64,000 nucleotides of DNA from Roseiarcus sp963779095 (GTDB lineage Bacteria; Pseudomonadota; Alphaproteobacteria; Rhizobiales; Beijerinckiaceae): assembly GCA_963779095.1 (NCBI GenBank), contig CAVZWU010000011.1:248001-312000 (forward strand), in the 5' to 3' direction. The notes beneath the pieces are model-generated. The model saw only the letters and a list, made by a program, of their open reading frames with translations, was not told the DNA's origin and did not search any database. Positions 26,392 to 34,613 of this stretch are shown piece after piece; positions within the stretch are counted from its first letter, which is position 1; each line of letters begins with the position of its first letter. The position numbers were made by a program, and so were the translations under genes.

Positions 26392-27000
26392 ATGCCGGAA
26401 GCCCAACCCAACAAGGAACCACGATCAGCGGTGTTTGCGGTCCGCGCCGCGGCGACCGCGTTCGTTGTTGTCGCGCTCGGATTCGCTGCGTTCATACTCA
26501 TAAGTCCGTCCGAGAGACCGCGCGCCGCTCTGATCGGGGGACCTTTCGCTCTTCAGAACGGCGACGGCAAGACGGTCAGCGACCAGACGCTGCGCGGACG
26601 GCCGTTCCTCGTCTATTTCGGATACACCCACTGCCCTGATGTCTGTCCAACCGAGCTCGCGCACATTTCCGACATTCTGAACAAGATGGGGAATAAGGCT
26701 ATTCCGGCTCTCTTCATCACCGTCGACCCGGAGCGCGACACGCCGAAGGTCATGCAGGACTACGTCAGCAGCTTCAATCCCGCCATCGTGGGACTATCCG
26801 GCAGCCCGCAATCCGTCGCAGCCACGGAGAAGACTTTTCGGGTGTTCGCCCGCAAGGGGGAGAAGCAGCCGGACGGCGACTATTCCATGGACCACAGTTC
26901 GGTCGTCTATCTGATGGATAAGAACGGCGCCTTCGTCGAGGCGTTCAACGTCGAGCGCCCGCCTGAGGAAGCCGCCAAGGACCTCGAAACGCGCCTGTGA
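26392..27000 (+). CDS. SCO1/SenC copper-binding protein
   Basis: A 202-residue membrane-anchored thioredoxin-fold protein. One transmembrane segment (about residues 17-40) is followed by the SCO1 core: YFGYTHCPDVCPTEL with the CxxxC copper ligands, VDPERDTP, and the distal histidine in MDHSSVVYL. It would deliver copper to the CuA site of cytochrome c oxidase. ATG 26392 follows GGAGG; an upstream in-frame ATG at 26317 lacks a ribosome site. Confidence 0.9.
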   Translation: MPEAQPNKEPRSAVFAVRAAATAFVVVALGFAAFILISPSERPRAALIGGPFALQNGDGKTVSDQTLRGRPFLVYFGYTHCPDVCPTELAHISDILNKMGNKAIPALFITVDPERDTPKVMQDYVSSFNPAIVGLSGSPQSVAATEKTFRVFARKGEKQPDGDYSMDHSSVVYLMDKNGAFVEAFNVERPPEEAAKDLETRL

Positions 27001-27080
27001 AACGCGCGCTTCGCCACCCCGGCTGACGAAGCAAGACCCCTCCCCCGACCTTTACCGAACGAAGTTGAGGCGACCCCGAT

Positions 27081-27296
27081 ATGAATGACCAGCCTCCGCA
27101 CCCGGACGCCCGCCCGCAGACGGGCAAGCCAGCGGCGCGCGATCTGCCGGATGCGGCGCAAAGGGCGCTTGACGAAGCAGAGGCGCGGCGGGCCGAGGCG
27201 AAGCCTGCCCCGCCTCGCGAGCTCGATGGCCGCGGCGGCCTTGATCCGGCGCGCTATGGCGACTGGGAAGTCAAGGGGATCGCCAGCGATTTCTGA
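27081..27296 (+). CDS. DUF1674 / SDHAF4-like succinate dehydrogenase assembly factor
   Basis: A 71-residue protein with a disordered proline/alanine-rich N-terminus and the diagnostic C-terminal signature GGLDPARYGDWEVKGIASDF, which matches the SDHAF4 (DUF1674) family that helps insert flavinylated SdhA into succinate dehydrogenase. It is 80 bp downstream of SCO1 in the same orientation, giving a small respiratory-assembly pair. Confidence 0.88.
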   Translation: MNDQPPHPDARPQTGKPAARDLPDAAQRALDEAEARRAEAKPAPPRELDGRGGLDPARYGDWEVKGIASDF

Positions 27297-27348
27297 ATCA
27301 AAACAGTTTCGTGGGAACAGTGGCTCCGCCGCGGCCTTTTCCGAGGCC

Positions 27349-28686
27349 TTAAGACAGGGTCATTGCTCTCACGCGCTCAACAAGCTCAGGGTCTTTCAGC
27401 GCGCTCCTTGGCCTGATGAGATGGTTGACCTCAGTGACAACTTTCTGGACGGTAGGATCCTCGATCATGAGCCGCTGCAGCCGGGCTTGGAACTGCATGC
27501 GTTGCGCTAAATCCGCCGGCCGCTCCCCTCGCGTTTGCGGATAGGCAAGATCGGACATCGCGACCGCCCAGGGCGTCTCGATGGTTGCGCGCGCCTCGGC
27601 GAAAAAGGCGTCAGCGAGCCCGGCCAACGGATCAGCCTCGGCCCGGCGCGACTTAAGGATGTGGCGGAGAGCCACGCCCTGCTGAGCGGCGACGCTCATG
27701 CCCTGCCCGAAAACGGGATTGAATTGGCAGATCGAATCTCCGAGCGGAATGAGACCCCGAGGAAAGCGCTCAACCTTGTCGAAATGCCGCATGAGACTGC
27801 TTGGAAGGTTGAAGCGAATGATGTCGCTTAATGGCTTGGCGCCTTCGATCGCGTTGTAGATTGTCGGCGCGCGGAGGCTCTTGGCGAAAGCCCTGAACCC
27901 GTCGAGGTCATTTGGAGGACCATCCCCATGGGCCCCCATCAGCGTCACAATCCACCGCTCACCTTCCAGAGGGGCAATCACTCCGCTACGACGGCCCTGA
28001 GGCTTGGCGGCTAGATGGTTGACCAGCTTCCAATCCGGCGGATCGCTTGGCGGCTCGAAGATGACAGAGCCATACGCCATGTCGATTCCAATCTCGCTTT
28101 CCGACGGTTTTCTTCGACCTGTCGCCTCCAGGAAGGACAGCGTCGGCGCCGCCCTGCCCGAAGCATCGATGATGAGGTCGGCCGCAACAGTCGTAGCCGC
28201 GCTGTCCTGATCGAATCGGACCCCTGTCACGGCGTCGAGGTCCGTGGAGGGTGAGAGAGCGCTCACCCGGCAGCGCGGCCGGATCTCGACATTCGGCTCG
28301 CGCTGCAATTCCTTCCGACAAATCCATTCCAAAAGCGGGCGAGACTGGCATGTGACGGGAACGCCAAGGTCGCGCCTCGGCAGAAAGTCGCATCCCGGGT
28401 ATTCCAAGCGGACGTCGCGGTTCAGCTGCACCTTGACGGCGCCAGCTTCGATCAACTTGTTTTCAACGCCGCCAAATAGGCTTTCCAGTGCGCGGCTTCC
28501 GCCGGCGAGAAGGACGTGCAGCTGGCGGTCCTGCGGCGTGCCCGCACGGGGGCTCGGCGTTTGGGGCAGCGCGTCGCGTTCCAGAACGGTCACGGTTTCG
28601 AAGAACGGCGCGACAGCTTTCGCTGCGCACAACCCGCCCATGCCTGCGCCAATGACAACGGCTTGTTTCGCAATCGAACCGGACAT
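27349..28686 (-). CDS. FAD-dependent oxidoreductase / monooxygenase-like protein
   Basis: A 445-residue flavoprotein with an N-terminal dinucleotide-binding fold (VVIGAGMGGLCAAKA, about residues 10-24) and a second FAD motif LIPLGDSICQFNPVFGQGM near residue 315, as in PHBH-type monooxygenases and geranylgeranyl-reductase-like proteins. ADLIIDASGR is also typical. ATG 28686 follows GAGAGAG; GTG 28692 is an alternative. It stands alone with no pathway neighbours, so the substrate is unknown. Confidence 0.75.
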   Translation of the reverse strand: MSGSIAKQAVVIGAGMGGLCAAKAVAPFFETVTVLERDALPQTPSPRAGTPQDRQLHVLLAGGSRALESLFGGVENKLIEAGAVKVQLNRDVRLEYPGCDFLPRRDLGVPVTCQSRPLLEWICRKELQREPNVEIRPRCRVSALSPSTDLDAVTGVRFDQDSAATTVAADLIIDASGRAAPTLSFLEATGRRKPSESEIGIDMAYGSVIFEPPSDPPDWKLVNHLAAKPQGRRSGVIAPLEGERWIVTLMGAHGDGPPNDLDGFRAFAKSLRAPTIYNAIEGAKPLSDIIRFNLPSSLMRHFDKVERFPRGLIPLGDSICQFNPVFGQGMSVAAQQGVALRHILKSRRAEADPLAGLADAFFAEARATIETPWAVAMSDLAYPQTRGERPADLAQRMQFQARLQRLMIEDPTVQKVVTEVNHLIRPRSALKDPELVERVRAMTLS

Positions 28687-28692
28687 GAACAC

Positions 28693-29062
28693 TCTCTCAA
28701 GGACACACGAAATGCCGGAGCTTAAACTGTGTTCGCACGGCGGGGTAGACGATCGGGCTTCATGTAGCTTTTCGACGCGTTGCGCTAGGAACGATCTGAC
28801 ATCCTTGAAAGAGCGCCCTAAGGGCGGGCGCAGAAACGCCAGTTACGGGCCACAGGGCCAGCTTCTGCGCGGACTGAGCCCCCGACCCAGTCCAGTGTCG
28901 CGTCGCGCCCCACGTACTGAGGGCCTGTCACAAAAGAGCGTTGTTTGATCACGAGACTTTTCTGGCTCAGGATCTTCCTTTGTGACCTGCTTAAGTTGCG
29001 CGCTCGCTTGGAAGCTCCACTTTTGATATAAACATTGTTGTCCCTCCATTCCTTGGCTTCGC
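28693..29062. other. Gene-free interval
   Basis: These 370 bp are more AT-rich than the surroundings. I find no credible gene, tRNA or repeat. The TATAAA at about 29023 could be a -10 element for the small gene at 29063, but no convincing -35 pairs with it. Confidence 0.4.
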
Positions 29063-29299
29063 ATGACCGAAATTGCTATTTGGGTTATCGTCATTCTACT
29101 GGGAGCCATCGTCTATATCGTCTGGCATGGTCTCCAGATCACTCGCGATCAACACCAGAGCACTATGGCCGCGCTGGCGAGTTTTGGCGATACCCACAAG
29201 CTCGGCTACGAGGGCGCTGACCCTTGCGATGCAGCGCCTCGAGCAGCGGGGTCAGGCAACTGGAGGAGCGGCGCTAAATCACGCCGCGTCAGGCGATAG
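29063..29299 (+). CDS. Small membrane protein, uncertain
   Basis: A 78-residue frame whose N-terminus is one strong transmembrane helix (EIAIWVIVILLGAIVYIVW), followed by a polar tail. No family is recognised and no ribosome site is obvious. The alternative frame after about 29218 continues as the amphipathic LTLAMQRLEQRGQATGG, so the true gene may be frameshifted and differ at its C-terminus. It lies 97 bp before repeat copy B. Confidence 0.4.
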   Translation: MTEIAIWVIVILLGAIVYIVWHGLQITRDQHQSTMAALASFGDTHKLGYEGADPCDAAPRAAGSGNWRSGAKSRRVRR

Positions 29300-29436
29300 A
29301 GCCTGCCGCATTGGAATTGCTGTCGCGCCTCAAGGCCTCCTTTCGCACCGCGGCTCCCGGCATCGTGTCGGTCGCGCCGCATGGCCCCATCCAGCTTCGA
29401 CAACCAGGGCGCGAGCTCTCCGCAAACGAAGGGGCA

Positions 29437-29510
29437 TAAACGCCAGCAAACGCCAATAAATGCTAGTAAGCGCTAGTAAAATAGCTAGCGTTTGCTAGCG
29501 TTTATTTTTT
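29437..29510 (+). repeat. 10-bp iterons and wobble-paired hairpin (copy B)
   Basis: Units at 29437, 29447, 29457 and 29467: TAAACGCCAG, CAAACGCCAA, TAAATGCTAG, TAAGCGCTAG. After an 8-nt loop come the inverted units CTAGCGTTTG and CTAGCGTTTA (29485-29504), then six T (29505-29510). The 20-bp stem has no true mismatch at RNA level: its three imperfect pairs are all G-U. Confidence 0.65.
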
Positions 29511-29556
29511 CGAATCTGGACTTTTCAATGGGTTACGGCCAGTTGGAGTAAAAAAG

Positions 29557-31127
29557 GTAACTCCCAAGCCGTCTGTTTTCAGGCTGCGATTGCGAGGAGG
29601 AGTTGGGAGGGGTTTGCAGTGAGGGCTTTGAGAATGTTGAGGCCGTGCTTTCGTGCGGTGGAGACGATGGACCTCATGCGGACGAAGACGTGAGCGCCTT
29701 CGAAGGTGCGGAAGCCGCCCGAGATTTTCATTTTGACCTTGGCCATGCGCAGGTCCTGTTCGGCCAGGTTATTGGTGAACGGGACGTCGAAGTCGACGAG
29801 GAAGCGCAGGGTCTCGTCCTTGAAGGTCTTGAAGCGGATGAGGAGATTATGGCCTGGGCGCTGCTTCTTTCGTTTTTTCGAGCCGGGCGAAGGATCGAAG
29901 GCCGGCAGGGCGCGATGGAAGGCGAGCCCTTCCCGAACGGCCTGCCAGTAGCGGTCGACGAAGCCTTGCACGCGTTCGGGTTCGAGCGCCCGGGCGCCGG
30001 CCTCTTTGGCTTGGCGCACGGCCTTTGCGGCGTCGAGGAGGACGTCGCGCATGGCTTGCGCCCACGGCTCCTTGTCGATCTCGATGAGCGCCTTGAGTTC
30101 GCGCAGGTGATGGGCGTTGCAGAAGGCGTGAGCGACGTCCGCGAGGGCGTTGTAGGGGCGGAAATGGTCATGCACGACGACGCCGCCCTTCAACCCTGCG
30201 GGAACATCGCCGCGCGCCGCTCCGACCCGGTAGAAGGTATGGCTCCGGCTCGACGTCGTATGCAGCCATTGCAGGGAGCCTGCGAGGCGAAAGCCGGTTT
30301 CGTCGAGATGCCTGACCTTGGCCCCGCCGACGCGCGTCCCGATCGCCTGATAGACGCCCTCCAGAGCCTGAGCCTTCTTGCCCATCCACGCGATCACGCT
30401 CGCCGGGCAGACGAGCGGCGCGCCGAACAGGTCCTGAAGCGCCTGCGCCGTCCGGTCCTCGGGCACAAGCTGCTGCACGTTGAGATAGACCGCCGCCGCC
30501 TTGATGCGCTCGCCATATTGGGTCGGCGAGATCACGCCGTCGGGGAACGCAGCCCGCGTCACGCCGCGGCATCGGGCGCAGGCATAGATGGCGCCCTGGT
30601 GCTCCGTGACCTCGATCAGCCGCTCGGGCAGGTCGAACACCTGACGCGTCTCCACCCCGGTCTGCATCGAAGCCGCGAGCGCCGCCCGGCAGCGCCGGCA
30701 CGCCGCAGCCTCGTGTCGGACGACCCGTCGGGCGTCGCCGTCCGCCGCAGCGTGTCGCCCTTGTGGCCCCGCTGTCCCCCGCTCGCCTTGCCCGAACGGC
30801 CGCGAAGGCTGCCGGGAAGGCGCGACTTCTTCCTCAGCCCGTCGCTCGAAGGCGGCTTGGAGCTCGTCGTGCTGTCCAGATCCAGCCGGCGCCGAAGCTC
30901 GGCGTTCTCGGCTCGAAGGCCCTCGTTCTCCCGCCGCAAATCGGCGACCTCCGAGCGAAGCGCGGAAATCTCGCTCCGGAGCGCTTCGATCAGCGCCTGA
31001 ACTTCGGCAGGGAAAATCATCCCCACCTTAACTCACGGTTCGCCCCCGCCCGTCTCGAAAATCTCGCAAAACCTCAACGATCTCACACACCGTGTGACAA
31101 TTCGGACTCACCCGGCTTGGGAGTTAC
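29557..31127 (-). mobile_element. IS66-family insertion sequence, copy B (inverted)
   Basis: The same element as 1411-2982 in reverse orientation, with ends GTAACTCCCAAGCCG (29557-29571) and its complement ending at 31127. The length is 1571 bp, one base shorter than copy A because of a deletion in the transposase gene. The 8-bp flanks are TAAAAAAG on the left and ATAAAAAA on the right, so the target duplication is imperfect, although both contain TAAAAAA. Confidence 0.93.
29579..31026 (-). pseudogene. tnpC: IS66 transposase TnpC, one-base deletion
   Basis: The same transposase as at 1512-2960, but one base is missing between 30726 and 30727 (after RRTATPD). This shifts the frame within the zinc-finger region and leaves an N-terminal fragment of about 136 residues and a C-terminal fragment carrying all DDE residues. 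One amino-acid change is also visible (GFRLAG here, GFRIAG in copy A). It could be supplied in trans by copy A; a sequencing indel is possible. Confidence 0.9.
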
Positions 31128-31334
31128 ATAAAAAATCTCCGCGTTCCTTCCGAACTCGCGCGCCGGTTGTGATTGAGCCAGGGTTTCAAACAGCCACACC
31201 TTCCCCGCCGGGCTGGACTCCGGTGCCGGGCGGATTTCCGTCAATGTGAATATCTATAGCCAAAATTTCTGATTTTGTCAAAGAAAAGTCGGACTCTCAT
31301 AGCGCTCTCTGTGGTTTCTGACTTTTGCCTGAGG

Positions 31335-31473
31335 CGTCATGGCCGGCTTGACCCGGCCATCCACGTATCGCCAGCGATGTTTTGGAGCATTATCCATAAT
31401 CTTTCACAATATCATGTATTATACGATCCAGCCAGTGTTCACGTGGATGGCCGGGTCAAGCCCGGCCATGACG
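31335..31473. repeat. Long inverted repeat, dispersed rhizobial palindrome type
   Basis: Arm 31335-31366 (CGTCATGGCCGGCTTGACCC, continuing to CCACGT) pairs with 31441-31473 (ACGTGGATGGCCGGGTCAAG, continuing to CATGACG) with a single extra C. The 74-nt AT-rich loop between them has no coding potential. Very similar CATGGCCGGG...GTCAAG palindromes are dispersed in Hyphomicrobiales genomes. Confidence 0.7.
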
Positions 31474-31647
31474 AAAAACAGAAATTAGGGGCCGAAGAGG
31501 CCAACCACAGGTAACGCTATAAGCGCCAAAAGTCGCGCTCTGCTTGGGTTAGGCCTATGCCTAACGCCGGCGCCCAAAGCCGCTCCCGACAGGGCTCAGC
31601 CAGCAGCGCTGGTCGATCCGCACGGGAGGCCGTGCCGCCGCGCGCGC

Positions 31648-32871
31648 TCAGGCCGGAACCACCGGCGCCTTGGTCTTTCTCAGCGCGTCCATGAACTCGC
31701 TGTCCAGCCTGAGGTGCTCTTTCACAAGCTCGGGCGGCGTCAGCGCCAGCCATTGATTGAGCGACACGTCGGCGTAGTAGCTGCTCTTGAAGATCTCGAG
31801 AAAGCGCAAGCGGGTCGAGCCGGTATTCTCGATATAATGGCCCATGGCGAAGGGGACGAAGCCCACGTCCCCGCCGCGGAAGTCGAAGGTCCGCGCCTGG
31901 CCATTCGACGCGAACACGCCCATGCGCGCCTGGCCTTCGAGGTAATATTGCCATTCGTCGGTGTTCGAGTGCCAGTGCAACTCCCGCATCCCGCCGGGCT
32001 CGACCTCGACCAGGGCGGCCGCGATGTTCTTCGAGGCGGGAAAGACGCTCGAATCGGTGATCCGCACCGTTCCGCCCTTGGTCTTGATCGGCTCCTGCGC
32101 AGTCATGTGGTGGCTGAAGGTTTGCGGAACCGGCTCGGCGCCCATCAGCTTGTCGGGACCGAGCGAGCCGGGGACGGGCGCCTTGAAGATGTAGAGCTCA
32201 CGCGGATCGGGGGTATGCCCGAACAGATCGGCCGGTACGGCGAAATTCTTGCCCAGGACCTCAGGCGGGACGTGCTTGAACCAGTCGCTGAGCAGGAACG
32301 TGCTGTCCTCGTCAAAATCGCCGTCGTCGAAGACGAGCAGGAATTCGCACCCGTCCGGGCCGAGCCCCTGGATCGAATGGGGAATGCCACCAGCGAAATA
32401 CCAGAGGTCGCCGACGCCGACGTCGTCGACGAAGTTGCGCCCGTGCGGGTCGATCGCCGTGATGCGGGCCGTTCCATAAAGCATGTAGGCCCATTCGGCC
32501 TGCTTGTGCCAATGAAGCTCGCGGATTCCGCCGGCGTTGAGCCGCATGTCGACGCCCGCGATCGGTTTCGAGATGGCAAGCTCCCGCACGGTGACCTGCC
32601 GCGTCCAACCGCCGCTCGACTGCCTCACATGCGCGTCGGCGAAGGAAAATCTGAGGTTGGGGAGGGTTCCCGAATCGGTCGCCGGCGGATTGATGAGGTC
32701 AGGGTTCTGCGCCTCGCGCGCGACGTCGCCCGGAACGGGATCGGTGCCGCCGACCCCGGGCGCGCGGCTCGGCTCGGGAATCTGGTCGGCGGCGTTCGCG
32801 GCCGTCGCGGTCATCGCCGCCCCGGCGACCACTGCGGTCGAGAGAAGATCACGGCGCGAGAATTCACTCAT
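31648..32871 (-). CDS. oxdC: Oxalate decarboxylase, bicupin, Tat-exported
   Basis: A 407-residue bicupin enzyme converting oxalate to formate and CO2 with manganese. It begins with a twin-arginine signal (SRRDLL, hydrophobic core, ANAA cleavage region). Cupin 1 has LHWHKQAEWAYML with metal ligands and cupin 2 has LHWHSNTDEWQYYL. The active-site lid reads DEDST where Bacillus OxdC has SENST; the catalytic lid glutamate is kept, favouring decarboxylase over oxidase. The start at ATG 32871 is set by the Tat signal. Monocistronic. Confidence 0.92.
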   Translation of the reverse strand: MSEFSRRDLLSTAVVAGAAMTATAANAADQIPEPSRAPGVGGTDPVPGDVAREAQNPDLINPPATDSGTLPNLRFSFADAHVRQSSGGWTRQVTVRELAISKPIAGVDMRLNAGGIRELHWHKQAEWAYMLYGTARITAIDPHGRNFVDDVGVGDLWYFAGGIPHSIQGLGPDGCEFLLVFDDGDFDEDSTFLLSDWFKHVPPEVLGKNFAVPADLFGHTPDPRELYIFKAPVPGSLGPDKLMGAEPVPQTFSHHMTAQEPIKTKGGTVRITDSSVFPASKNIAAALVEVEPGGMRELHWHSNTDEWQYYLEGQARMGVFASNGQARTFDFRGGDVGFVPFAMGHYIENTGSTRLRFLEIFKSSYYADVSLNQWLALTPPELVKEHLRLDSEFMDALRKTKAPVVPA

Positions 32872-33007
32872 CGCTTCCTCCTTTCGGCGCTGATGCGCCG
32901 TGGTTCCGTCCGGGCTCTCCAAGTGTCGTGTCCGCCGCTTTCGCGTGTCAAACCGAACGGGATCACAACGCCGTGATGAATTCCAGGTTTCCGGCGCCCC
33001 GCGATGA

Positions 33008-33262
33008 TCAGCAAGGCGCCTTGGACGCAAGCGCTGGAGCGGATTTTTCAATGCGGAACACGATAGCGATCGCGCTCCGCTCGATCGCCTCCAGCCGGTC
33101 GCCCGTCATCCCGACCAAATGCGGAATGTCGATCGCCGCCATGGGATCGGTGCAGCGCACCTCGAGGAGATCGCCCGGCGCCAGGGATTTGAGCGCCCTG
33201 CGTGTCTTCAGCGCCGGCAGGGGACACTTCAGTCCCGACAGATCCAACTTGGCGATGGTCAT
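33008..33262 (-). CDS. TusA-family sulfur carrier protein
   Basis: An 84-residue TusA-like protein with the signature LDLSGLKCPLPALKTRRAL, whose Cys in CPLP is the persulfide-carrying residue. Members transfer sulfur for tRNA thiolation or molybdenum-cofactor maturation. It is located 136 bp upstream of oxdC in the same direction, with no other sulfur genes adjacent, so the partner is unknown. Confidence 0.87.
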   Translation of the reverse strand: MTIAKLDLSGLKCPLPALKTRRALKSLAPGDLLEVRCTDPMAAIDIPHLVGMTGDRLEAIERSAIAIVFRIEKSAPALASKAPC

Positions 33263-33381
33263 GGCGCGAGGGGCGTGAACGACTTCGCGATCAACGCCCC
33301 TCCCGTCGCTGGTCCGGAAATCCGGTCCGCAGCCGAGCCGGCATATGCCATATTATACCGTAATATCAAGACTTTAGATCG

Positions 33382-33471
33382 TGGCGGAGAGGGAGGGATT
33401 CGAACCCCCGGTACACTTGCGCGTACTCCGCATTTCGAGTGCGGTGCGATCGACCACTCTGCCACCTCTCC
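33382..33471 (-). tRNA. tRNA-Ser (anticodon CGA)
   Basis: A 90-nt class II tRNA on the minus strand. The acceptor stem GGAGAGG (plus-strand complement 33465-33471) pairs with CCTCTCC; the discriminator is G and CCA is encoded (33382-33384). The anticodon loop reads CTCGAAA, anticodon CGA, for serine UCG codons. The long variable arm (around GGAGTACGCGCAAGTGTACC) is typical of tRNA-Ser, and the T loop is GGTTCGAATCC. Confidence 0.96.
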
Positions 33472-33584
33472 GAGGTCTGACGGGCTCAAGCGCTCGCCGC
33501 AGGGTCGGCGCCGCTTAACATGGGCGGTCATTGCGGGCAAGACGCTTGCGTTCGCAAGAAGGCGACGAGGCAGAGAACATGGGC

Positions 33585-34613
33585 TCAAGCGGCGGCCTCA
33601 ACTCCCTCCCACGCGACATGCGCCACGAACGGCATGGACTCGCCCGCTTGCCGGGCGAGCTCCGGGTTCGATGCGTTGCCGTCGAGCGAGCGCTTGTAGA
33701 CGCCCTGGTGGATCGCGATGCTGCGGAAGAAGCTGAAGGCGACGAGGAAGGTCCAGTTCGGAATGCTCTCAAGCCCCATGCGCTTGCAATAGGCGGCGAC
33801 ATATTCGGCTTCGGTCGGTATGCCGTTGGCGGCGCGGTCAACGCCTCCGAGGCCGCGATACCGCTCATTCGGAAGCCGCCATTGCATGCACTGGTAGGCG
33901 AGGTCGGCGAACGGGTGGCCGAGCGTCGACAATTCCCAGTCGAGGACCGCAAGCAGGCGCGGCGAGTTCGAATCGAAGATCATGTTGTCGATGCGCCAGT
34001 CGCCATGCGCCAGCGCGACGCGGCCGTCGTCCGCCAGGATTTTGTCCGCAAGCCAGGCGATCAGGCGCTCCATGTCCTCGATCCGCGCCGTCTCGCTCGC
34101 CCGATACTGATCCGTCCAGCGCTGATACTGGCGGGCGAAATAGCCGCCAGGCCTGCCATAGTCAGACAGGCCCGCGGCGGCGACGTCGATCGAGTGCAGG
34201 CGGGCGAGGCCCTCGTTCATGGAATCATAGATCGGCGCACGCTCTTCGCGCTCAAGCTCCGGCAGCGCCGGGTTCCAAAGCACGCGGCCGTCGACGAAGG
34301 CCATGAGATAGAACGCCGTGCCGATCACGCCCTCGTCTTCGCACAGCGCCAGCGCGCGCGGCGCCGGGTAGCCCACCCCTTCCAGCGCCTTCAGCACCCG
34401 GAACTCGCGCTCGATCATATGGGCCATTTTCAGGAGCTTGCCCGGCGGCTTGCGGCGCAGCACGTAGGGGCCGCTCGCAGCGTCGATCCGATAGGTCGGG
34501 TTCGACTGTCCGGTGGGGAATTTCTTCACCACGCTCGGGCCGCGCCAGCCCTCGACATGGGCCTTGGCCCAGGCGTCGAGCGCGCTCGTATCCTCGGGGA
34601 AAACGCCGATCAC
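33585..34613 (-). CDS. APH-like phosphotransferase paired with acyl-CoA dehydrogenase
   Basis: A 342-residue aminoglycoside-phosphotransferase/choline-kinase fold protein: FPTGQSNPTYRI nucleotide loop near residue 30, catalytic ALAHGDWRIDNMIFD and VLDWELSTLGHPFADLAY. GTG 34613 overlaps the dehydrogenase stop (GTGA). The homologous pair is fused in eukaryotic ACAD10/ACAD11, where kinase and dehydrogenase domains act on 4-hydroxyacyl-CoA; by analogy it may phosphorylate a hydroxyacyl-CoA. It is not an antibiotic-resistance gene by context. The upstream frameshift makes it look artificially fused to the dehydrogenase. Confidence 0.85.
   Translation of the reverse strand: MIGVFPEDTSALDAWAKAHVEGWRGPSVVKKFPTGQSNPTYRIDAASGPYVLRRKPPGKLLKMAHMIEREFRVLKALEGVGYPAPRALALCEDEGVIGTAFYLMAFVDGRVLWNPALPELEREERAPIYDSMNEGLARLHSIDVAAAGLSDYGRPGGYFARQYQRWTDQYRASETARIEDMERLIAWLADKILADDGRVALAHGDWRIDNMIFDSNSPRLLAVLDWELSTLGHPFADLAYQCMQWRLPNERYRGLGGVDRAANGIPTEAEYVAAYCKRMGLESIPNWTFLVAFSFFRSIAIHQGVYKRSLDGNASNPELARQAGESMPFVAHVAWEGVEAAA

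Larger units (their letters stand above)
29396..31281. repeat. Non-coding host repeat, copy B, interrupted by the IS in inverse orientation
   Basis: Homologous to copy A at 1250-3148 on both sides of the IS and in the same orientation as copy A, while the IS inside is reversed. Left landmarks: TTCGACAACCAG, 10-bp units, hairpin, T run, CAATGGGTT, TTGGAGTAAAAAA. Right landmarks: AACTCGCGCGCCGGTTGTG, TTGAGCCAG, TTTCAAACAGCC, TTTCTGATTTTGTCAAA. The two copies have diverged by substitutions and small indels, so the repeat is much older than the nearly identical IS copies. Confidence 0.75.

Noticed and set aside
1411..31127. Composite transposon carrying the rhamnose and formate genes
   Set aside because: Each IS sits in its own repeat copy with its own (perfect or near-perfect) target duplication, and no outer 8-bp duplication TAAAAAAA-to-right-end is shared. 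The flanked genes look like ordinary chromosomal operons.
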